This document shows positions 15,191 to 23,174 of a stretch of 37,535 nt of DNA, piece by piece (within the stretch, counting starts at the first letter, position 1; the number at the start of each line of letters is the position of its first letter). Location: NCBI GenBank assembly GCA_030653985.1, contig JAURYJ010000036.1:1-37535 (forward strand). Reading direction: 5' to 3'. Position numbers and translations under genes: made by a program. Under the pieces are notes generated by a model. It did not search any database, was not told where the DNA came from, and saw only the letters and a list, made by a program, of their open reading frames with translations. This DNA is from Methylobacter sp. GTDB lineage: Bacteria > Pseudomonadota > Gammaproteobacteria > Methylococcales > Methylomonadaceae.

Positions 15191-15402
15191 TGTAGCAATG
15201 TCCCCACATCCGCTTTGGCTTTCCTGAAAGAAGTCGAGCGCGATCATATTTTGCCTGTATTAGATGCCTGCGGTTGGCGGACACGCGGTCAGGGTGGCGC
15301 GGCCGCCAGTCGTGGACTTTTAATCCCAGCACATTGGAAAGTCGCATGACTAAGCTCGGTATTGATCGGCCGAGTTCTGTCGAGTCGTATTATTTCGGAT
15401 AA
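15191..15402 (+). pseudogene. Remnant of a second sigma-54 activator gene (C-terminus)
   Basis: The frame beginning near 15191 reads FLKEVERDHILPVLDACGW then RTRGQGGAA, and a shifted frame continues NPSTLESRMTKLGIDRPSSV to a TAA at 15402. Both parts align with the end of the activator at 10035-12029 (FLEDVECEHILHVLKISGW, RIRGQGGAA, KPSTLESRMTKLGIRRPSSV). A two-base gain after Gly-Leu breaks the frame. Only the Fis helix-turn-helix region remains; GAF, PAS and AAA+ domains are gone. An IS605-type end lies immediately upstream and is a likely agent of the deletion. The downstream enhancer and promoter layout is retained. Confidence 0.85.
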
Positions 15403-15419
15403 ACCCCGATATTTCGTGG
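15392..15419 (+). promoter_or_regulatory. Putative upstream activating site 2
   Basis: Half-sites ATTTCGGAT (15392-15400) and ATTTCGTGG (15411-15419) start 19 bases apart, as at sites 1 and 3. The first overlaps the end of the regulator remnant. The pair lies about 129-148 bases upstream of the predicted start of promoter 2. Confidence 0.65.
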
Positions 15420-15517
15420 ATTTATAGGCAAAGAATAGGTTTTCATTTTTCTTATAATTTATTATAAGCTTCTGTTATATAAATAGTTTTTCTGTCTCGT
15501 TTGGTTCGCTTTTAAAG

Positions 15518-15533
15518 TGGCTCATATTCTGCA
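15518..15533 (+). promoter_or_regulatory. Sigma-54 (-24/-12) promoter 2
   Basis: TGGCTCATATTCTGCA has GG and GC at the required 10-base spacing, with TGGC and TGCA as in promoter 1. The predicted start is near 15544, next to the ATG at 15545 (27 bases from the promoter edge, as in the other copies). It would drive the truncated ABM frame and possibly the lipase lipoprotein. Confidence 0.7.
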
Positions 15534-15544
15534 TTGAGTAAGCC

Positions 15545-15733
15545 ATGATCGAACTACACCTCGTACTCAGGGTGCCGCCCATCAAACCCGCAGCTTACAA
15601 CAAGGATGAGCAACAGGCTGACAAAGTGCAGCCGCCTGGCCAGACGCCGGTTGTGCAGGGCGAACCGGTAGCAGTCATCGCGCCGCCTGCGAAATCACTG
15701 GGTTACGGTGGCTTGGTATTGAAGGATGCTTGA
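15545..15733 (+). pseudogene. Truncated ABM-like small frame
   Basis: The 62-codon frame begins MIELHLVLRVPPIKP, matching the first strand of the ABM protein at 12952 (MIEFHLVLRVAPNKA). After about 15 codons the similarity stops, and the rest (QPPGQTPVVQGEPVAVIAPP and a short tail) is Pro-rich and unlike an ABM fold. This is best read as the 5' end of a duplicated ABM gene fused to unrelated DNA. It could still be translated from promoter 2, perhaps from a leaderless transcript. Confidence 0.6.
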
Positions 15734-15767
15734 GTTTACACTTTTTATGCGATGTAAGTCATTGATT

Positions 15768-15773
15768 TATAAT
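15768..15773 (+). promoter_or_regulatory. Possible sigma-70 -10 box before lipase gene
   Basis: A perfect TATAAT lies 68 bases before the lipase ATG. The best -35 match (TTATGC at 15745-15750, 17-base spacing) is poor, so this is only a candidate for sigma-54-independent expression. Confidence 0.3.
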
Positions 15774-15840
15774 GTACCTGTGTCTAATGAGACGTTGCCA
15801 AAATGGCTATTAACTTATCGATTATTAAAGGTAAGTCTTC

Positions 15841-17778
15841 ATGATTAAATCTATTGTCCGACCCTCAAGCATGCATTTACTCACTGAGTTTTTTTTCAGA
15901 TTTTCTGTGTTGGCTTTAGTTGTCTTGTTAATTCAGGGTTGCGCCACGCCGGTGGGCATAGAGCCGGTAGATATTCAGACTGGTTATCGGTTGAATACAG
16001 AGAACGCTTTATCGTCGGGAAGGCCTTCCGAAGCGTCAAAAACGGTGCTCAGGCGCAATGGACTGATGGATAGGTTCGAAAACGAACCGGAAAAAGTACT
16101 GGCGGAACTCCACGCCGAACTTAAACCAAGCGGCGACGAGAACAAGTTGTTCACATTGGCGGAGTTGTCGTTGTTGCATGGCCAAAAAACGGAAAATCAT
16201 GCCTATTTCCTGGCGGCCGCAGTTTATGCCTGGTCACTGCTGTTTCCGGATGATGGTCAAGGTATACAGATCAAGCCTTCCGACCCGCGCTACCGGTTAA
16301 CCTATGATCTTTACAATAAAGCGCTTGCGCAAGGCTTGGCCACTCGCAATGAACATGGCTCGGATGAAGTCGAAGTCCAATTAAAGCCGGGAATTTATCA
16401 GTTGCCTTTCGGCACATTGGAATTAGCACTGGATGAAAGCGGCCTGTCTTGGGGCGGCTACAATCTCGAACATTTTATCTCGACTGCCTTCCTGGAAATT
16501 CGAGGGTTTAGGAATCGTTACCGTAGTCCGGGGCTGGGTTCCACTCTTGCGGCCAGCATTTCCCATGAGTATTCGGCAGCCAACGTAGCGGGGGCTAACC
16601 GCTTGGGGCCTCAAACAAAAGTACCGGTGACCTTACTCGCGCGCTTCAACCGGGCTAGATCCGCCTTGGCGACCGGGCAAATCAAAGGGCAACTCGAGTT
16701 GTATGCTAACGATCAATCCACAACGGTTAGCGTCGATGGTCGGATACAGCCTCTGGAGTTCGATCCTACCGCAGCTTATGCTTATCGGCTCGACGATAAT
16801 CCGTTGTACAGCATGGAGATTCTTAACTTTATCAAGGGAGGACTCTTTGCAGGCGCCATTCCGGAAAATCGGGCCAAGGATGGCTTATTCACGATCTATC
16901 CTTATCGTCCCGGCAAGATTCCCCTGGTTTTGGTGCATGGCACCGCTTCCAGTCCATTGCGCTGGGCCGAAATGATCAATGAATTCGAAGGCGACTCGCT
17001 AATCCGCGAAAAGTATCAGGTTTGGGTGTTTCTCTATGACTCCGCCAATCCCATCAACTATTCAGCCGGCGTCTTGCGGGAAGCGTTGGAAAATACCCTC
17101 AATGAATTCGATCCCGAGCGCAAAGATGCGGCTCTGCAGCAGATGGTTGTAATCGGTCACAGCCAAGGCGGCTTGTTGACCAAGCTGACGGCGATCGACA
17201 GCGGCAACCGGTTTTGGGACTTGGTTAGCGATACACGCTTCGATAAGATCACAGTCAGCCCCGATGTAGAGTCGCTGCTGAAGCGTTCGTTGTTCTTCAA
17301 GCCCTTGCCGTTTGTGAAACGGGTCGTGTTCATCGCCACGCCGCAACACGGCGCCATGGCCGCAGCATCTGAGTGGGTGACAGGTCTGGTCGCCAAATTG
17401 GTTACTCTGCCACAGACCATGCTGCGTGGTTTTGCCCAAGCTGCAGCAGCCAGCGGCGACGAAAAATTGTTGGCTAAGCTACGAAGACCACCGACGGCGG
17501 CGGACAACATGAACCCGAGTAACCCTGGGTTGCAGATACTGGCCTCGATTCCGGTAGTCGGTATTCCCGCGCATTCGATCATTGCCGTTAAAGGTCATGG
17601 TCCTAAGGAAGAGGGCGATGATGGCGTGGTGGCTTACCAAAGTGCTCACATCGACGAGGCGATTTCGGAAAAAGTAGTACGTTGGAATCATTCTTGCCAA
17701 GGTCAACCCGAAGTTATTGAAGAGGTGCGCAGGATTTTATTTGAGCACTTGGCGACACTTCCAATGACGACAGACTGA
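15841..17778 (+). CDS. Alpha/beta hydrolase lipoprotein (lipase/esterase)
   Basis: A 645-residue predicted lipoprotein. The hydrophobic segment VLALVVLLIQGC near residues 22-34 ends in a lipobox-like Cys. An N-terminal region of about 330 residues, helical then beta-rich, precedes an alpha/beta hydrolase domain. That domain has the oxyanion strand LVLVHGTAS (His366-Gly367), the nucleophile elbow GHSQGG with Ser441, a following VFIATPQHGA, an acid in EEGDDGVV and a His in WNHSC. It probably hydrolyses ester bonds in lipids or xenobiotics on the periplasmic side or outer membrane; the substrate is unknown. AAAGG lies about 8 bases upstream of the ATG. It sits downstream of sigma-54 promoter 2. 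Confidence 0.85.
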   Translation: MIKSIVRPSSMHLLTEFFFRFSVLALVVLLIQGCATPVGIEPVDIQTGYRLNTENALSSGRPSEASKTVLRRNGLMDRFENEPEKVLAELHAELKPSGDENKLFTLAELSLLHGQKTENHAYFLAAAVYAWSLLFPDDGQGIQIKPSDPRYRLTYDLYNKALAQGLATRNEHGSDEVEVQLKPGIYQLPFGTLELALDESGLSWGGYNLEHFISTAFLEIRGFRNRYRSPGLGSTLAASISHEYSAANVAGANRLGPQTKVPVTLLARFNRARSALATGQIKGQLELYANDQSTTVSVDGRIQPLEFDPTAAYAYRLDDNPLYSMEILNFIKGGLFAGAIPENRAKDGLFTIYPYRPGKIPLVLVHGTASSPLRWAEMINEFEGDSLIREKYQVWVFLYDSANPINYSAGVLREALENTLNEFDPERKDAALQQMVVIGHSQGGLLTKLTAIDSGNRFWDLVSDTRFDKITVSPDVESLLKRSLFFKPLPFVKRVVFIATPQHGAMAAASEWVTGLVAKLVTLPQTMLRGFAQAAAASGDEKLLAKLRRPPTAADNMNPSNPGLQILASIPVVGIPAHSIIAVKGHGPKEEGDDGVVAYQSAHIDEAISEKVVRWNHSCQGQPEVIEEVRRILFEHLATLPMTTD

Positions 17779-17797
17779 GTATCAGTCAATCAAGTGC

Positions 17798-18033
17798 TGC
17801 CGGGCCGGGCGCTATGGCATGTGGGCCGGCGGACCGCCGCAATACACCGATGTGTCGCAATATACCGAAGGCACGTTGATACTCGATTGCGTCGATAGCA
17901 AAGTCCAGAAATTGGTGTTCCGCGGCATTGCTACCGGAACCGTCGGCGATCCCAAGTCTAATGCCGCTAAGAGCAAGGAAGCCGTGGAGAAAAAATCGTG
18001 GCGGATTATCCGCGTCCGCACGGCAGTCAATAA
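17798..18033 (+). pseudogene. DUF4136 lipoprotein remnant with frameshift
   Basis: Starting just after the lipase stop, one frame reads YTDVSQYTEGTLILDCVDSK then LVFRGIATGTVGDPKSN and SKEAVEKK, which is the C-terminal half of a DUF4136 protein (Y-x-EGTL-ID-VD, K-LVWRG-A-GT, eAVeKI). At a run of six A (near 17990) the frame breaks. Reading one base differently continues IVADYPRPHGSQ and stops at 18031-18033, the expected end of the family. The N-terminal half with signal peptide is missing. A base lost from the A-run is the simplest cause; a sequencing error there would not restore the missing N-terminus. Confidence 0.75.
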
Positions 18034-18075
18034 CAAACCGATATTCCTTGATCAGCCTGCTCAGGTTTTTTCATA

Positions 18076-18103
18076 ATTTCGGGGAAACTCCGATATTTCG
18101 TGG
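18076..18103 (+). promoter_or_regulatory. Putative upstream activating site 3
   Basis: Half-sites ATTTCGGGG (18076-18084) and ATTTCGTGG (18095-18103) start 19 bases apart, as at 12035 and 15392. The site is noncoding and about 127-146 bases upstream of the start predicted from promoter 3. Of the three copies it looks the closest to a shared consensus. Confidence 0.65.
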
Positions 18104-18199
18104 GCTGGTCTCGTAGGTGGCTGCGGCTCATCTTTCTGATTTCGAAGTAACCACTTGAATAGTAAGGCTCAGTCCGCCGGGTGTAGCTATTTTTGAAAG

Positions 18200-18215
18200 C
18201 GGCACAAATTGTGCG
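18200..18215 (+). promoter_or_regulatory. Sigma-54 (-24/-12) promoter 3, before arylsulfatase
   Basis: CGGCACAAATTGTGCG has GGCAC at -24 and TGC at -12 with the correct 10-base GG-GC spacing. The predicted start is near 18226, giving a leader of about 114 bases before the sulfatase ATG. The core GCACAAATTGTGC (18202-18214) is also a perfect palindrome, so a repressor or activator dimer could bind the promoter directly; this alternative cannot be excluded. Confidence 0.6.
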
Positions 18216-18339
18216 TTGATAAGCAATGTGTAATTAAGGCTATCGTTGGAGCCAGGTGCAATATTTATTGAAAAATCCGGTCAGGATTCGACTGTTAATC
18301 GGTCGCCTGAGTATTTTTTATTAACCAGAGAGCGAAATT

Positions 18340-20706
18340 ATGAGACAGCATGTCCTCGCGATCGTCGGTTTGTCGGCTGTGATGCTGGTTAACTGCGACA
18401 TCGCCGTTGCAAAAAACAAATCCAAACAAACCGAAGGTATCGATCGCACCGTGCTGCCCATCGCGGAACCCCAACCCAGCCCGATAAACGAACTCGACGT
18501 ACGCAACGCCAAGGCGCCGCAACGTTTCGAAGTGAAAGCTCCGAAAGGTGCTCCTAATGTGCTGCTGGTGTTGCTCGACGATCTCGGTTTTGCCGGTACC
18601 AGCACTTTTGGTGGTCCGGTGAACACACCCACCTTCGAGCAAATCGCCAACGAGGGCGTGCGCTACAACAACTTCCACACCACTGCCGTTTGTTCGCCGA
18701 CCCGCGCCGCGATCAAGAGCGGACGCAACCATCATGTCAATAACATGGGCGGCATCATCGAGACCGGCACTGCGTTTCCCGGCAATACCGGCCAAATTCC
18801 CAGCAACGTCGCGCCCGTTGCCGAAATGTTGCGCCTCAACGGCTACGCCACGGCCGCCTTCGGCAAATGGCACGAAACCGCCGCCTGGGAAGCCAGCATG
18901 GCGGGGCCTTTCGATCGTTGGCCGACCCGGCAGGGTTTTGACAAGTTTTACGGCTTTTTGGGCGGCGAGACCAATCAGTGGGCGCCGTTTATTTACGACG
19001 GCACCAAGCCGGTCGAGTTGCCGAACGATCCCAACTATCACTTCATGACCGACATGACCGATCAGGCCGTGGCCTGGATCAAATACCAAAAGGCATTGAC
19101 GCCCGACAAGCCGTTTTTTACCTATTTCGCACCGGGCGCCGTACATGCGCCGCATCATGTACCCAAGGAGTGGATCGCCCGCTGGCAGCGCAAGTTCGAT
19201 CAGGGATGGGACAAGCTACGCGAGGAAATCCTGGCTCGGCAAATCGAGCGCGGCGTAGTGCCGGCAGGTACCCAATTGGCACCTAAACCGGAAGCCATTC
19301 CGGCCTGGGATTCGCTGTCGGCTGACGAAAAACGTCTGTTTACCCGGCAGATGGAAGTCTTTGCCGCTTTTGTGGAAATGACAGACCATGAAGTCGGCCG
19401 ACTGATCAAGGCCATAGAAGATACCGGTCAACTCGATAACACCCTGGTGCTGTTTGTTTATGGCGATAACGGCACCAGCGCCGAAGGCGGTCGCAATGGC
19501 ATGTTCAACGAAATGACCTATTTTAACGGCGCTCCGGAACAAGTTGCCGACATGCTCAAGCATCTGGACCAATGGGGCGGGCCGGAAACCTATCCGCACA
19601 TGTCCGCAGGCTGGGCGGTGGCGCTGGATACGCCGTATCAATGGACCAAACAGGTGGCTTCCGATCATGGCGGCACCAAGGTCGGCATGGCGGTACGCTG
19701 GCCGAAAGGCATCAAGGCCAAAGGCGAGCAACGCACCCAGTTTCATCACGTGATCGATGTCGCGCCCACCATTCTGGAAGCCGCCGACCTGCCGGAACCC
19801 AAAAGCGTTAATGGCGTCACGCAGCGGCCGATGGATGGCGTCAGCATGCGCTACAGCTTCGATGACCCGAAAGCCAAAGACCGCCATACGACCCAGTACT
19901 TCGAAATGTTCGGCAACCGGGCCATCTATCATGACGGTTGGTTTGCGCGCACCATCCACAAAGCGCCTTGGGAACCTAAGCCTCGCCGTCCGCTGGCGGA
20001 AGACATTTGGGAGCTGTACGACACCAAAACCGATTTCAGCTTGACGCATGATCTGGCAGCGCAGCAGCCCAAGAAACTCAAGGAACTGCAAGCCTTATTC
20101 CTGAAAGAAGCCAAGAAAAACTACGTATTGCCGATTGATGACCGGACAATGGAACGAATGAATCCAGAGCTTGCCGGTCGTCCCGATCTGATGGCGGGCC
20201 GCACCTCGCTGACCTTGGCCGAAGGCATGACTGGCATGTCTGAGAACGTGTTTATCAATGTCAAGAACAAGTCCAAAACCATCACCGCCGAGCTGGATAT
20301 TCCGGAGGGCGGCGCCAACGGTGTGGTTTTGGCGCAAGGCGGCCGTTTCGGCGGCTGGTGCTTGTATTTGAAGGACGGCAAACCGGCTTACACCTATAAC
20401 TTCCTCAACCAAAACCAATACACCATCAGTTCACCGGAAGCCTTGCCGAAAGGCAAAAGCAAGGTGGTGTTCGAGTTTGCTTACGATGGTGGCGGCTTGG
20501 GTAAGGGCGGTAACGGCACTTTGTCCGTGGATGGCCGTAAACTGGCCGAAGGCCGTATCGATAAAACCCAGCCCATGGCCTTCTCCGCCGACGAGACCGC
20601 GGATGTCGGCATAGACGACGCCACGCCGGTCGTCGCCGGAATCGGTGAGGGCGCGCAGACCCGCTTTACCGGCAAGATTGAGAAAGTCACGATCGACGTG
20701 AAGTAA
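18340..20706 (+). CDS. Arylsulfatase (formylglycine-dependent sulfatase)
   Basis: A 788-residue sulfatase. An N-terminal hydrophobic segment (about 5-24, ending in IAVA) should direct it to the periplasm. Active-site features: Asp-Asp metal ligands in LLVLLDDLGFAGT (80-81), the maturation motif CSPTR (118-122) whose Cys is converted to formylglycine, GKWH, and the later metal site YGDNGTSAEGG. About 170 C-terminal residues form an extra beta-rich domain (VLAQGGRFGGWCLYLKDGKP). It hydrolyses sulphate esters; the natural substrate is unknown. No formylglycine-generating enzyme gene is seen in the window. It is the first intact gene behind sigma-54 promoter 3 and starts the series with DUF1254 and porin genes. 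Two long antisense open frames inside it are compositional shadows. Confidence 0.93.
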   Translation: MRQHVLAIVGLSAVMLVNCDIAVAKNKSKQTEGIDRTVLPIAEPQPSPINELDVRNAKAPQRFEVKAPKGAPNVLLVLLDDLGFAGTSTFGGPVNTPTFEQIANEGVRYNNFHTTAVCSPTRAAIKSGRNHHVNNMGGIIETGTAFPGNTGQIPSNVAPVAEMLRLNGYATAAFGKWHETAAWEASMAGPFDRWPTRQGFDKFYGFLGGETNQWAPFIYDGTKPVELPNDPNYHFMTDMTDQAVAWIKYQKALTPDKPFFTYFAPGAVHAPHHVPKEWIARWQRKFDQGWDKLREEILARQIERGVVPAGTQLAPKPEAIPAWDSLSADEKRLFTRQMEVFAAFVEMTDHEVGRLIKAIEDTGQLDNTLVLFVYGDNGTSAEGGRNGMFNEMTYFNGAPEQVADMLKHLDQWGGPETYPHMSAGWAVALDTPYQWTKQVASDHGGTKVGMAVRWPKGIKAKGEQRTQFHHVIDVAPTILEAADLPEPKSVNGVTQRPMDGVSMRYSFDDPKAKDRHTTQYFEMFGNRAIYHDGWFARTIHKAPWEPKPRRPLAEDIWELYDTKTDFSLTHDLAAQQPKKLKELQALFLKEAKKNYVLPIDDRTMERMNPELAGRPDLMAGRTSLTLAEGMTGMSENVFINVKNKSKTITAELDIPEGGANGVVLAQGGRFGGWCLYLKDGKPAYTYNFLNQNQYTISSPEALPKGKSKVVFEFAYDGGGLGKGGNGTLSVDGRKLAEGRIDKTQPMAFSADETADVGIDDATPVVAGIGEGAQTRFTGKIEKVTIDVK

Positions 20707-20776
20707 GCGGCTCGCGGTAGACGCGTACCTGCGTGCCTACCGTGGCGTAATCTGAATGACTATGGAGATTAAATCG

Positions 20777-22294
20777 ATGATGCAAAAAACCAAACTAGCC
20801 ACGGCGATCGCGGTGGTATGCGGCATGCTGACGGGTTGTGTAGTCGAGGAATCGGTCACGCCGACGCAGTATAAGATGACCACGAAAGTTCCCGCAGGTA
20901 TCGCTATGCCGGATCAGGTCAAAACCCGCTTGGGTACGCTTAAATTTTTCGACGGCTTTCCGGATGACGCCAGCGTCGAAAAACTGTACGACAATCTGGA
21001 CTTTCAACGGGCGGTACAGGCCTACTTACTGGCTTTGCCGGCCGTCAGTCAGGTGGCCAATCGCAACGAAATTCTCAAGTTGGGACCGGCCAATACCACC
21101 GTGCCCATTTTTGAAAACCGCATGGATTCGAAGTCGCTGTTCCTGACCCCCAATACCGAAACCCCCTACAGCTGGATGTGGCTGGATCTGAAAGACGGCC
21201 CTGTCGTACTGGAAACACCGCCGAAGGTATTGGGTGCCATTAACGACATGTGGTTCCGCTGGGTGGTCGATATTGGCTTGACAGGGCCGGACAAGGGCGA
21301 AGGCGGCAAGTATTTGCTTTTGCCGCCCGGCTATAAGGGTGATATTCCAGAAGGCTATATTGTGGTCAAGTCGCCTACCTTTAATCTGTGGGCACCCTGG
21401 CGCAGTTTCGTGGTCGATGGCGATCCCAAACCGGGCGTGGATCTGGTCAAACAGCATACGCGCGTTTATCGTCTGGCCGATGCCGCCAATCCGCCGCCGA
21501 TGAACTTTGTCAACGTCTCCGGCAAGGACTTCGGCACGATCGCCCCGGCGGATTACCCATTTTGGGAATATCTGAACCAGGTGGTGCAACAAGAACCCAG
21601 CGAATCGCTCGATCCCGTCACCCTGGGCTACTATGCGGCCATCGGTATCCAAAAAGGCAAGCCCTTTGCGCCGGATGCGCGGATGAAAAACATCCTCACC
21701 GAAGCAGCGATCGTAGGCGACGCCACCGCCCGCGCCACTTCCTTCAGGATGCGTCAGCAGGAAGCCTATTATTACGAGGGCAGCTCCTGGCAACTACCCT
21801 TCCTCGGCGGCTACAAATTTGAGTCGCAACCTGGGGTACGCAACCTGGACGGCTACAATCTTTACTACTTTATGGCTACCGGCGTCACGCCGGCGATGGA
21901 GTCGAAGATGGTGGGACAAGGCTCGCAATACGCCTGGACCGCCAAGGATGCCCAAGGTAAACCGCTCGATGGCGGCAAAAATTACAGATTGCACCTACCG
22001 CCGAATATTCCGGTGAAAAACTTCTGGTCGGTGATTTTGTACGACAACCAGACTCGCTCCATGCTGCAAACCGATCAGCAGTTCCCCAGCATCAGCAGCC
22101 AAAACAAGGAGTTGGTAGTCAACGCCGACAGCTCGGTAGACATCTACTTCGGTCCCAAAACGCCTACCGGCAAAGTCAACTGGGTGCAAACCGTGCCCGG
22201 CAAAGGCTGGAGTACTATCTTGCGCTTGTACAGCCCGCTCGAACCGTGGTTCGATAAAAGCTGGCGGCCGGGCGAGATTGAGAGGGTTAAATAA
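20777..22294 (+). CDS. DUF1254/DUF1214 lipoprotein
   Basis: A 505-residue lipoprotein with the signal KLATAIAVVCGMLTGC. A DUF1254 domain follows (about 45-240; YDNLDFQRAVQAYLLALPAV and SLFLTPNTETPYSWMWLDL are typical), then a C-terminal DUF1214 domain (NFWSVILYDNQTRSMLQTDQ...SSVDIYFGP and the WSTILRLYSPLEPWFDK end). The biochemical function of this two-domain family is unknown. It is often found with sulfatases and outer membrane proteins. ATG 20777 is chosen because GGAG lies 9 bases upstream and it begins the signal peptide; in-frame ATGs at 20756 and 20762 are possible. It overlaps the next gene by one base (TAATG), so the two are translationally coupled. Confidence 0.9.
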   Translation: MMQKTKLATAIAVVCGMLTGCVVEESVTPTQYKMTTKVPAGIAMPDQVKTRLGTLKFFDGFPDDASVEKLYDNLDFQRAVQAYLLALPAVSQVANRNEILKLGPANTTVPIFENRMDSKSLFLTPNTETPYSWMWLDLKDGPVVLETPPKVLGAINDMWFRWVVDIGLTGPDKGEGGKYLLLPPGYKGDIPEGYIVVKSPTFNLWAPWRSFVVDGDPKPGVDLVKQHTRVYRLADAANPPPMNFVNVSGKDFGTIAPADYPFWEYLNQVVQQEPSESLDPVTLGYYAAIGIQKGKPFAPDARMKNILTEAAIVGDATARATSFRMRQQEAYYYEGSSWQLPFLGGYKFESQPGVRNLDGYNLYYFMATGVTPAMESKMVGQGSQYAWTAKDAQGKPLDGGKNYRLHLPPNIPVKNFWSVILYDNQTRSMLQTDQQFPSISSQNKELVVNADSSVDIYFGPKTPTGKVNWVQTVPGKGWSTILRLYSPLEPWFDKSWRPGEIERVK

Positions 22295-23100
22295 TGAAGC
22301 GTTACTTAACTATTGCTCTTGCGTTAAGCGCAGCCATGACAATAAGGTCTGTCATGGCTGCCGACGATGCTGAGGCTAATGCCGCCGAACTGGCTAAGAA
22401 ATTGCAAAATCCGATTGCCAATCTGATCAGTGTGCCGGTGCAAAATAACTGGGATTTCGGCATCGGCTCAACCGATGCCATGCGTTTTACCGCCAACGTG
22501 CAACCGGTGATTCCGTTTTCGGTGGGCGATGACTGGAATCTGATTACCCGAACCATCATGCCCATTATCCATGCCGACTCGCCGGTGCCCGGCGGATCGA
22601 GTACCGGCGGTTTCGGCGACATCGTGCAAAGCTTCTTTTTGTCGCCCAAGGAACCGGTCGGCGGCTGGATAGTGGGCGGTGGCCCTGTGTTTTTGTATCC
22701 GAGCGCATCGGATGATGCCTTGGGCGTCCAAAAATGGGGGGCGGGACCGACAGCGGTGGCTCTGAAACAGGATAGTGGCTGGACCTACGGCATGTTGGCC
22801 AACCATCTGTGGTCATTCGCCGGTAACGATAGCCGTCAAGAAGTCAATGCCACGTTTATGCAACCGTTTTTTGCTTACACGACAAAAACGTACACAACCT
22901 TTGGCCTGAACACCGAATCGACCTACGACTGGGAAAACAATCGCTGGACGGTGCCGCTCAATTTAACGGTTCAACAATTGGTGAAATTCGGTTCGCAGCC
23001 TGTCGCTTTCACGGTAGGCGGCCGCTACTATGCCGAGAAACCCGACGGGGGTGCCGATTGGGGGCTGCGCTTTGTCGTCACTTTGTTGTTTCCGAAATAA
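22294..23100 (+). CDS. Outer membrane beta-barrel transporter-like protein
   Basis: A 268-residue exported protein: signal peptide KRYLTIALALSAAMTIRSVMA, then a beta-rich protein of alternating hydrophobic strands (MRFTANVQPVIPFSVGDDWNL; GGWIVGGGPVFLYPS; WTYGMLANHLWSFAG; FVVTLLFP) ending in an aromatic/hydrophobic strand. This is the pattern of small outer-membrane barrels annotated as transporter or MetA-pathway-of-phenol-degradation type. It probably passes a hydrophobic compound through the outer membrane. Translation is coupled to the DUF1254 gene. Compare with the decayed, apparently related gene at 31976. Confidence 0.75.
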   Translation: MKRYLTIALALSAAMTIRSVMAADDAEANAAELAKKLQNPIANLISVPVQNNWDFGIGSTDAMRFTANVQPVIPFSVGDDWNLITRTIMPIIHADSPVPGGSSTGGFGDIVQSFFLSPKEPVGGWIVGGGPVFLYPSASDDALGVQKWGAGPTAVALKQDSGWTYGMLANHLWSFAGNDSRQEVNATFMQPFFAYTTKTYTTFGLNTESTYDWENNRWTVPLNLTVQQLVKFGSQPVAFTVGGRYYAEKPDGGADWGLRFVVTLLFPK

Positions 23101-23174
23101 ATTTTTAATGCAGCACATCCTATCTAATCTGGCAGCTCAAGCAGAGATCATTTTTTAATAACAGGAAATTAAAA

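Noticed and set aside
17819..18076. Treating the 85-codon frame as an intact small gene
   Set aside because: Its content is the C-terminal half of a DUF4136 protein without a signal peptide, and the family end continues in another frame.
18295..20091. Two long minus-strand open frames (287 and 291 codons) opposite the arylsulfatase gene
   Set aside because: They are exactly antisense to a clearly conserved sulfatase, have no family resemblance or ribosome site, and are explained by its codon composition.
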